64,000 nucleotides of DNA from Ustulina deusta (taxonomy: Eukaryota; Ascomycota; Sordariomycetes; Xylariales; Xylariaceae), in the NCBI GenBank assembly GCA_023159155.1, contig JAJNNX010000056.1, positions 310,001 to 374,000 of the forward strand. Direction: 5' to 3'. A model generated the notes under the pieces. That model was given only the letters and a program-made list of their open reading frames with translations, was not told the origin of the DNA and made no database searches. The position numbers were made by a program, and so were the translations under genes. Shown in pieces: positions 49,829-59,235 of the stretch. The first letter of the stretch is position 1; every line of letters starts with the position of its first letter.

Positions 49829-50637
49829 TATTAAGTATATTTTAAACTAAGTATTAAAAACTTTAGTTTTTATTAATAAGCTATTTATATAAATTAAAAT
49901 ATTTATTAAAAAACTATAAAAAATATATTTATATAATAAAAAATAGCTAATAACTAAGCTATATATAAAAAAGCAAATATTATATATAAATATTAAAAAA
50001 ATATATAAAAATATAAAAAAAACAACAAAAATTTATTTATATCTTAAAAAACTAACATATAATTATTTCTTTTTCTTTAGATAAAACTTTCTTTTTTTTT
50101 TTTAACTATAATTAAAACATTACGCTCTATATAAGCGCTAAATATAAACGCTACATATATTTTTTTAAAAACTAAAGATTTAATAATATATTAAAAATAG
50201 CGCCCTAATATAGTAGCAATAGTTGCTACATAGACTATTTATATAAAATAGAAATACTACTTTTTAACTTTGGACTAAAATAGCCCAAAAATAGCTTTTT
50301 TTAATAAATAAACTTAGCTTGGACGTTTGCAAAAATATTTAATAATAATACTTAAAATATAATATTAATAAATAAAGCAATAATAATAATATTTTTTTTT
50401 TTCTATTATATAATAAAATATATTAGTTATTAAATATATTAAAAATTATTTATATAAAAATAAAAATTAAAAATATATATATATTTATATAAAAAATCTA
50501 TATAAAGGCTTAATAAGCCTAACTTTTTATAAAAAAGCTATATATTTTTATATAGCTATTATTTTTTGTATAAACAAAATTTTAAAACTATAAAACGTTA
50601 CTTAAAGCAAGCAATACTAAATATAGGCACGTAAAAG

Positions 50638-50935
50638 CAGTAGTAGATATACTACTACTATTACTACTACTACTAATAATACTGCTTAAATTATTATTAA
50701 TATAATATTTAAAATAACAAAAAAGCTTTATATATAATAATAATAATAGTAATAATAGTAATAGTAGTAGTACTATTGCTACTAATAATATTACTACTAT
50801 TACTACTACTATTATTATTATTATTATTATTACATAATAATTATTATTTCTAAATTAATATAACCTTAGAATAATAGCTAAAGCATATGTATAATATATA
50901 TATATATATATATATATATTTAAAAAAAAAAAAAA
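50638..50935. repeat. Trinucleotide (TAG/CTA/TAA)n, (AT)n and poly(A) microsatellites
   Basis: Imperfect tag/cta and taa/att triplets (50640-50690 and 50738-50832) are mutually complementary, so the second tract can fold on itself around tactattgctac. They are followed by (at)n at about 50896-50920 and an A run to about 50943. Confidence 0.75.
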
Positions 50936-51030
50936 AAAAAAAAGTAATATAAAAATGGCTTGTTTTATATATAATAGCTATAAATATTACGTTTTATTTA
51001 ATCTTAAGCATTTCTAAACAATATATAAAA

Positions 51031-51118
51031 AGTAATTATATATAAAAAGCAGTTATATATAAAAAGCAGTTATATATTAAAAGTAGTTATATATAAAAAA
51101 TAGTTATATATAATAAGC
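51031..51118. repeat. 17-bp tandem repeat, about five copies, in the Copia 3' region
   Basis: Unit agttatatataaaaagc repeats at 51051, 51068, 51085 and 51102 with one to three differences, preceded by a 20-bp variant at 51031. Confidence 0.85.
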
Positions 51119-51288
51119 AAACTATAAAAAGCTTTTTAAAAAAATAGCAATTTAATATATTATTAAACAATTTTATTAGTTATAGATTAGCCGTATGTTA
51201 TAGTTTATATTTTTTTTATGTTTAGAATTTTTTATTCTTTTTAGCAATTATATAAAAGTATGCTATAATTAAAAAAAAAAAGAGCTAG

Positions 51289-51542
51289 TGTTATAATAAT
51301 AGTATTAATTATATATAAAGCTATTGCTAACTATGTATAAGACTATTTATATAATACTAGTAATTAGCTGATTAGTTTAATTATATAGGCGGTATATATA
51401 TATAAAATTCTTTTATTATATAAGAATTCTTTATATAAAGGTCTTGCTTTTGTACGGATAGTTAAAGAGATAGATCAATATATATAGTTATTTATCTTAC
51501 TTTTTTGTTATATATAATATTGTACCCCTTGGCCACCTAACA
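51289..51542 (+). repeat. 3' LTR of the Copia element
   Basis: 254 bp. It retains gtaccccttggccacctaaca at its right end while its left half is more mutated than the 5' LTR. Confidence 0.85.
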
Positions 51543-54450
51543 GTATTAGAATTTAATAGCAAAAAATATATCTTTAAGTTTTATTAATATTAAATATTTA
51601 TATAGTTTATTTTATTTAAAAAAAAGTTTATAAATAAACTATTAGTTATAAATTTTATTAAATAAAATATAAACTTAAATATTATTTTTGTTTTATTTAT
51701 ACTTAAATTTATAATTAATTATTAATAAAAAAATATATATTTAAAAAATTAAATTATGCTAGCTTTAAATATTAGTAATATTATATTTAATTATTATAAT
51801 ATTATTTGTTTTATAAAACTATATATTATTAAAGTTTTTTATTAATTATTATTAATTATAAAATTATATTAAATTTTTTTTTTAAACTTGTAAAAAAATA
51901 TTTTAATAAAAAGTTTTATTATTTAGTTTAAAAATAAAACCTGTTTAATAGTAAACTTTTATTAATATATAAATTTAAAAAATTTTAAACAAATTTATAA
52001 ATATTTATATAAATAATATTTTAATTTATTTTAAAATTAAAAAATAGTATTAGATTTATTATAAAAAAATAATTTATTGCTTATATTAAGCTAGATATTA
52101 AAAAAATATTAAAAAATTATATTTTAATATATTTATTATTAATTATTTAGGAATTGTTATAAAAGCTAAAATAAAAATTAGAATTAATTTTATAAAAATT
52201 TAAGCAATTTTAAATTAAAATTTTAATAATTTTAAAAGTACTAAGTTAATCTGGTTATTTTTTAGGCTTTATAATTATATTTATATATTTATTTATTATA
52301 TTAGTAAAATTATTACTTTTTTAAATTAACTATTAAAAAAAATTTTATTTATAATAGGACTAAAATAAAAATAAGTTTTTAAATATATAAAACTGCTAAT
52401 ATATAAAATATTTGTTTTAGTTTTTTTTAAGCCTAACTAACTAATATAAATAAAAATAAATATTTTATATAATATAATAAAAAAGTTATTTAGTAGATAA
52501 GAAAATATAACCTAAAAGCTTATAAAGTATTTTTTAAAATAATAATACTAACTAAGCAAGTTTATTTAATTTAAAACTAAATTTTTAATAATAATATAAA
52601 TTTTAAAATATTTTACTTAAAGCTTTTTAGAACTAAGTTTTTATAATAATTAATTATTAAACTTTATAATATTTTAAATAAATAGATTTTATTAATATAA
52701 TAAATATATTAAGCTAATTTTTTATTAAACTTTAGTATTATTTTTAATATTAACTAAAATAAAAAAATATAGTAATTAATGTTTTATTAAAAAAAATAGC
52801 TAAATTTTTTATAATTAAAACTAAAAAAGCTAAAAAAAAAATAATAGTATTAATTTTATTTAATAAAATATTAAGTTTTATATTAAGTATAAACTTTTTA
52901 TTTAATATTTTTAAAGAACTAACTTAATAAATTTAATTAAATAAAAAAATTAGCTATAAGATCTAAGAAATAAAAACAAAAAACTATATATTTAAGGTTA
53001 CTTTAAATAGGATTTTTTTTTTTATATAGCTTTAATTTAAAAAGCTTATATATTAAAATTAATATAAAATAATTAAAATATTAAAATAAAAATATTATTA
53101 GTTTTATTTAAAATATAATTATAAATAATATATATATAATTATATAATTATAAAAAAAAAAAATATTATAAAATAAAACTTTTAGTTTTTTTTATTTATT
53201 GTTTATATTAGCTATAGTATAGCAATATATAATAATAAATAAAAAAATATATTATTTAACTAATAAAGTTATAATTATAATAAATATTTATAAATAAATT
53301 AGTTAATTATAATTTATTTAAAAAAAAAATAAATATTATAAAGTTATTAGTTATATAATATTATAAAAGTTTATATAAATTATTTTTTAGTATTAATTAA
53401 AACAAAAAGATATAGTAGCTAATGTTTATTAAAAAATAGCAAAGTTTTTATAATTAAAACTAAAAAAGCTAAAAAAAAAATAATGGTATTAGTTCTTTTT
53501 AATAAAATATTAAGTTTTATATTAATTATAAACTTTTTATTAATATTTTTCAAAAAGCAACCTAATAAACCTAATTAAATAAAAAAACTAGCTATAAGAT
53601 CTAAAAAAAAAAATAAAAAACTATATATATTTAAAATTACTTTAAATAGAACTATTTTTTTTTATATAGCTTTAATTTAAAAAGTTTATATATTTTTAAT
53701 TATTATATATTAAAATTATTATAAAATAATTAAAATATTAAAATAAAAATATTACTAGTTTTATTTAAAATATAATTATAAATAATATATATATAATTAT
53801 TATAATTATTAAAAAAAATAAAATATTACAAAATAAAACTTTTAGCTTTTTATTATTATTATTTATATTAGCTATAATATAATAATATATAATAATAAAC
53901 AGTAAAAATATATTATTTAATTAATAAAGTTGTAATTATATATAAATATTTATAAATAAGTTTAGCTATTTAATTATAACTTTATTTAGCAAAAAAATAA
54001 ATATTGCAGAATTACTAGCTATATAATATTATAAAAGTTTATATAGATTTTTTAGTATACTAAATATATAAATATTAAATAATATAAAACTATTTATTTT
54101 TAAGTTTATAGTAATAATTAATAGTTTTATAAGTACTAAGTACTATTTTAGTAATATTTATTATTTTAAACTTAAAAAATAATAAAATTAACTAATTAAA
54201 AACTAGACTAATAACTTTATTTTTATATTAATAAATATTAAAATAACTAAAATATTTATTTTTTGTTTTAAACTTTATATATAATATTTTATAATATTTA
54301 TTAATTAATATATTACTACTAAAAATAATAATAAATATTAAAACATAAAACTTTTTAATAATAAATATTAATAAAATAATTATAAATTTTAATATTAAAT
54401 AATAAATATTTAAATTAGTCCGTTAGACTTAAAACGTTTAAAAAATAGCA
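51543..54450 (+). mobile_element. Gypsy-type fragment with reverse transcriptase/RNase H relics
   Basis: On the plus strand at about 52145-52480 the peptide NYLGIVIKAKIKIRINFIKI is followed by WLFFRLYNYIYIFIYYISKI and LIQIKTNIFY. These correspond to the YLG.VIS, LGF.NYYRRFI and IETDASDY blocks of Ty3/Gypsy reverse transcriptase and RNase H. It appears to be a different family from the element at 33.8 kb. LTRs were not located. The right portion contains a tandem duplication. Confidence 0.55.
52740..54055. repeat. Tandem duplication, period about 643 bp
   Basis: Landmark agtaattaatg at 52771 recurs as agtagctaatg at 53414, and the two units align through taattaaaactaaaaaagct, agctataagatctaa and aaaatataattataaataat. 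They differ by substitutions and small indels. Confidence 0.75.
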
Positions 54451-55354
54451 TATAATATAGCAACCCTTATATAAAAATAATATAAGCTATAAGTTAAAAA
54501 AAAAATATTTAATAAATTTTGAAATAAAAAACAAAATTTAAAAAAATAAAAAACCTTTGTAATATAAGCATTAATTATTAGATTGGATTCTTAATTAGTT
54601 AAACTTTTCGAAATCTTAAAAAACAAAGATTTAGCTATATTTTTAATTTATTTAACTTATATAAAATAAAAAACTTATTTTATACTAACTAATTATAAAA
54701 AATAAGTAATAACTTTTTATTTTAATAAATTTAATTAATATTTTTAGCTAAAAATATTAATAGTAAAACAAAATTTGAAATTAAACAAATTAAACAATTA
54801 AAACTATATAAAAAAAGCAAAAAATTGCAGTACTAAGTTGTTTAGAAAAGCTATAATCCTAACAATACTTAGTATATAGCTTAAAATTTTAAAAACGTAC
54901 TAATTAAGCTTAACTAATTTTATAAAATTTATAAAAAAGCATCTGGACTTTTTATAAAATTACAAAAATAAATATAGATAGCAGCAGCTAATAAATTTAC
55001 AAACAATTATAAAAACAATAATAAAGCAATATAATATAAAAAAACTATATAAATTTAATATTATTAGTAACCTTAAATTAAAACTATGTTTAAATTTTTA
55101 GTTTTAGAAAAAAATAATATAATAGTTAGTATAGTTTTAGTAAAACTTGCGAAAATTCTAGACCTATATAGCAATAAAATAGGAAGTTTACGTATGGACT
55201 AACTTATAACTTTGCAGTTATATATATAAAATCTATATCTATCCATTTTATAAACTTTAATTTTAAATTTTTTTTTAGCTTAAAATCTTTGTTTATAGTA
55301 TTAATAAACTAGCTATAAAAGCTTTATTTGATTAATCGTAACACTTAGTTCTAA
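54450..55354 (+). mobile_element. Possible DNA transposon fragment (Fot1/pogo-like), uncertain
   Basis: This piece interrupts the minus-strand Gypsy copy and is slightly less AT-only than its surroundings. Around 54.90-55.07 kb the plus strand reads peptides resembling Fot1-type transposase blocks (NWFYKFIKKH-like, then QYNIKKLYKFNI where the family has YNFDETGF). The frame is broken and no terminal inverted repeats were found. It may be a different kind of element. Confidence 0.3.
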
Positions 55355-57941
55355 AAAGTAATAGAAATATTATATAAATTTATAAATATAACTAAAAATT
55401 TATAATAGCTATAATATATATAAAACGCTATTTTTTAATTATTTTCTTTTAATTTAAATATAATAATAAATATTTTTAAAATTAATTTTAATAAATATTT
55501 TAATATATATAAATCTATTTATTAATTTTAAACAAAAAAAAGGATAGTAATTTTTTTATATAATATAGTTAAGTTTTTTATAGTTTATATATAATTTTAA
55601 GCTTTTATTTTTTTTTAAAATAAATAAAATAAAAGCTTTAGCTAGGCTTTTAGATTTTCAGATTTCTTTATTAGTTATTATTTCTATAAACTATTTTTAA
55701 AAATCTTTAAGTTTGTTTTAAGCTAATAAATAAATAAAATAATAAAATAAAATAATATTAGCTTTATTAATATTAAAACAATTAACTAAGTTATAAAATT
55801 TTGATAAAATATTTTTATAACTAATATAATTTTTTTTAATTTTTAATTTTTTTAACTAAAAAAGTTTAAAAAAATATATAATAGTTTAATAATATTTTTT
55901 ATTTTTATAAGCTTTAATAAATTAATAGGCTATAACTAATTTAAAATATTTAAGCTTTAAGCTATAAAACTAATAATTTAAACTTAAATTAAATATAATT
56001 TTTTAATTTTTTAATATAATTTTAAAAAAAAGCATTAGATTTTTTTAACTAATTATTTTAATTAATAATAATATGAATATATTAAAATTTTTAAGTTATT
56101 TTATAACTATTAATAAATTTATAAGTAACCTAATAAATATTATAACTAAAAAATCTACTTTTAATAATATATTATAAAATATAAATATAAAATAAAGATA
56201 TAACTAATATAATTATATTTAATATAAAAATTTAAATTAATAATTATTTTTAGCAAAGATTTTTTTAAACTAATAAAATAAATATTATATAAAATATAAA
56301 ATTAATATAAAATAGATATAAAAAGCTATAGTTTTAATTTAAGCTTTATAACTAAAACCAAAACTATTTTTTAATTTTTTAATTATTATTTAAATATTTA
56401 TTAAAATATACTAAAAAATTATATATATAATTTTAGTTTAAATAATATTTTTTTTTATAAATAATAAAATATTTTAAAGTTTTTTTATTTTTAGTTTAAC
56501 TAAATTTTTTAAATTTAATATTTTTAATTTTTTAGTAAATATTATTAGCTAGATTTTTTATAATTATAACTAATATAACTTATTTTTTTACAATTAAAAC
56601 AAAAAAAGTTCTAAATATTATTATTTTATTTTAAATAATTATTAAAATTATTTTATAGCTATTTTTAAAATATATTAAAAATATATTAATTAAAATATTT
56701 AAAAAATAATAACTTTTTAAATATATAATTATTAAAAAGTTGCTAATTTAAAAAAAATTGCTTTAGTTAGTTATAATACTAATAATTATTTTAATTTTAA
56801 ATTTTATTATAATATTTTTAGTTTTAATAAAAATATTTTTTTTTATTAAAATATTTCTATTTAAAAAAGCTTTAATATTATTACTAATTTTAAATTTTAT
56901 TAATATTAGTTTAATTAATTTATTAATAAACTTTTTTTAATTATTACTTAATATTTATAATAAAAAATTAATTAATAAATTAAAGTTTTAGTTTAATTAA
57001 TAAAAGTTTTTTAATTAAATTTATAAAAAATTAATTTTAGTATGTTTTTTAAAAAAAAAGATTTAATACTAGTTTTTATAATTTTTGTTTATTTTACTAA
57101 TTATATAAATAATTTAAATTTAAACTTATCAGAACTTTTTTTATAAAATTTTAAATATAAATTTTAGTTTTTTCATTTATTTAATTTATTAGTTATAAAT
57201 AAACTATATAATAAATAAAAGATATTTAACGTTTAAAAAATAAAAAAAATTAATATTTGATTTTTTATTATTATTATAATATTTATACCTATAAAATAAT
57301 TAATAGTTAGAACTACTTAGATCTAACTTATTAAATAATAATAAAAAAATAAAAAAGTAAAAAAATTTAAAATTTTCTAAATTTTTAGCTTTTTTTTAAT
57401 ATTTATATTTTTTAAGTTTTTATTTTAATATTAATTTATATATATTTATAAGTTAAAATCTTTTTAATTTAAAAATAGACTATTTTTATTTTTTTAACTA
57501 TTTATTTATTTTTTTAAGTTTTGTTTTAAACTAAATATTTTATTATAATAAAAATTAATTAATATTTTTAAATTATAAAATATTATTATTATTTTAGTAA
57601 CTAAGTATTAAATTATTACTAAACTTTAATTTTTAATTTTTAATTAAAAAAAATTAGTATAGCTAATTTGTTTTTTTAAAAAGTATTAATTTAGTTAATA
57701 GTCCAGGTTTTTTAAAAGCTATTATATAAATATAGTATAAGTAACTTTAAAAAAAAGCTTTAGAATTATTATAAATAAAAAGTTTATAAAGTTAAATATA
57801 ATATATAACAAAATAAATTATATATTTAACAAGATTAGCTTATAAAATTAAAGCTTATAAAAAAATCTTTATTAAAATAAGTGCAAATATAGTATATATA
57901 TATAGTAAGTATACACTGGTCCTAGTATACTAAGCATAACA
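55355..57941 (-). mobile_element. 5' part of a Gypsy retrotransposon, minus strand
   Basis: A 175-bp LTR (57767-57941) lies in inverse orientation to those at 33837 and 62557. The DNA to its left matches the inside of the full-length Gypsy element in reverse, including the segment tagtccaggttttt (about 57700-57714). Reverse-transcriptase relics continue to about 55355, where similarity stops within the block corresponding to bases near 36876 of the full-length copy. About 0.4 kb is shorter between LTR and RT than in that copy. Confidence 0.75.
57767..57941 (-). repeat. LTR of the minus-strand Gypsy copy
   Basis: 175 bp. It matches the reverse complement of the 179-bp LTR, including actggtcctagtatactaag where the plus-strand copies have the complement. 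Confidence 0.8.
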
Positions 57942-58149
57942 CTATTTAGTTAAATCTTTTTATATATAGTTAGATTTAAAATTAAATTATAAATCTAAAA
58001 ATAATTATTTTAATTTTATAATTACTATAAATAATTAAAATATTTATTATGCTTAAATAATATTTATATTTTAAATTATATTATTAGAATAACTACTTAG
58101 CTGTTTCTAGCGGGGTAGGGATAGCTGTAAATATTCCGCTCAGAATATA

Positions 58150-58245
58150 GAGCGGTAAATTTGCCGTTTAATTGAATGAGCCGCTTATATATGGAACGGT
58201 CTATATATAAGCGGCTCATTCAATTAAACGGCAAATTTACCGCTC
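58150..58245. repeat. Perfect 43-bp inverted repeat with 10-base loop
   Basis: The left arm 58150-58192 and right arm 58203-58245 are exact reverse complements, separated by ggaacggtct. The left arm begins gagcggtaaatttgccg and ends gccgcttatatat. As RNA it would make a long, stable hairpin; as DNA it could extrude a cruciform. Confidence 0.95.
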
Positions 58246-58330
58246 CGTATAGGAAGCGCTCCAAAAATCTAAAACGCTCCAAATTCTAGAACGCTCCAAT
58301 TCAGCCCTGCCACTTATACAGACCTAGCCA

Positions 58331-58380
58331 CCCATACTGACCTACCCATACTGACTGACCCATACTGACTGACCTACCTA
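58331..58380. repeat. CCATACTGAC-type tandem repeat
   Basis: Three to four imperfect copies of ccatactgac(tgac) with cctac spacers. Confidence 0.75.
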
Positions 58381-58397
58381 TATTCGCTGACTTACAA

Positions 58398-58418
58398 GGG
58401 GGGGGAGGGGGGGGAGGG
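58398..58418 (+). repeat. G-run array, potential G-quadruplex
   Basis: Two runs of eight G and one of three, separated by single A. It could supply four G-tracts for a quadruplex. Confidence 0.7.
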
Positions 58419-58554
58419 TCCATGTCTCCGCAGAGTGCCTTGCGACTGCCTTTCAGTCTGGAATAGCCCTTATATATTCGAATTAAAGGGCAACAACTAG
58501 TATTTATAATTGTAAGCCCTGTAGCCTAGTAGTAAATTTTGTAACATTTAATTA

Positions 58555-58606
58555 AAGCTATAGTTCGAAGCTATAGTTCGAAACTATAGTTTAAAGCTGT
58601 AGTTAA
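58555..58606. repeat. 13-bp tandem repeat, four copies
   Basis: Unit aagctatagttcg at 58555 and 58568 (identical), then variants at 58581 and 58594. Variants differ by C-to-T and G-to-A type changes among others. Confidence 0.85.
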
Positions 58607-58949
58607 AAAACTAATATATAAACTGGCATATATAAAAATGTAGCAATATAAAGTACCGGTCTTTTTTTTTTTTTAAGCGGAGCTTTTGAAACGTTTTATT
58701 TTTTAAAACGTTCTAGTTTAGGAGCCGCTCTAGTTAATTAAACAGTAAATTTGCTGCTTAAAAATGTCGGAACGTTCTATATTTTTAACGCTACATAATA
58801 TAAGCGCTCCAACTTAAATAAGCCGTTTGTTTAATAGAGCGTTACAGATTTTAGAATGCATACTTTTCCTTTAATATTTATGGAACGCTTTATATTAGGA
58901 GCAGTAAATTTGCTGCAAATATACCGCTCCTTATACCTACTTAATAACG

Positions 58950-59235
58950 GTATAGTAGTATTAGTTATAACTTTATTATGTAACTCGCATTGAGTAGAAA
59001 TTTATGTTTAGCTTTATATAAATATTAGCTAGACCTCGGCCGGACAAAAAAGACCTTACTTCCTTTTTATTATAGTAGTTCATATAATAATATAAGCTTT
59101 TATATAAATATAAAAAACTTATATTTTATATAAAAACTTTGTATTTTTTATAAATAATATAATATATAATAAATTATATTTTATTTATATATATTATTTG
59201 TTTATTTTATATATAATATATTATATATAGCTTAT
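58950..59235. repeat. Inverted-pair repeat family, right copy
   Basis: It matches the reverse complement of about 33040-33355, with landmarks aactttattatgtaactcgc, cggccggacaaaaaagacct and aatataagcttttatataaa. It is placed just right of the palindromic module. Confidence 0.6.

Larger units (their letters stand above)
43263..51542 (+). mobile_element. Ty1/Copia LTR retrotransposon, RIP-inactivated and rearranged
   Basis: The left LTR (43263-43516) and right LTR (51289-51542) are both 254 bp and align end to end; termini read T(A/G)TT at the left and ctaaca at the right. The DNA just after the 5' LTR (ttagtattttt...) could be a mutated TTGGTATC-type primer site, and an A/G tract (51271-51284) precedes the 3' LTR. 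Internal order is gag-like, pre-integrase, integrase, then reverse-transcriptase tail and RNase H, which is the Copia order. Most of the reverse-transcriptase palm seems missing between the integrase and the relic at 48.6 kb, and an 0.8-kb tandem duplication lies there. The flanking 5-mers (agtta and gtatt) do not match, so the present ends may derive from recombination. A 269-bp insertion sits at 49560-49828. Confidence 0.8.
58095..58945. other. Palindrome-rich module largely spared from AT conversion
   Basis: About 850 bp with intermediate G+C. It contains a perfect 43-bp inverted repeat, recurrent gctccaaaa and acgctcc words (58255-58300), four occurrences of a (g)c(g/a)gtaaatttgc(c/t)g core (about 58152, 58229, 58745 and 58908), a 13-bp tandem repeat, a CCATACTGAC tandem and a G-run array. 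No reading frame is evident. The ends gtagggata (58115) and, inverted, gtaggtata (about 58945) are weakly similar, which would fit a DNA element of about 830 bp, but I saw no target duplication. Confidence 0.5.

Noticed and set aside
49563..49850. 95-codon frame in the G+C-normal insertion
   Set aside because: It covers nearly the whole LTR-like insertion and reads through its palindromes; no protein family, so treated as non-coding.
50638..51118. Direct repeats considered as a CRISPR-like array
   Set aside because: Repeats are contiguous microsatellites and 17-mers without unique spacers, in a eukaryotic retrotransposon.
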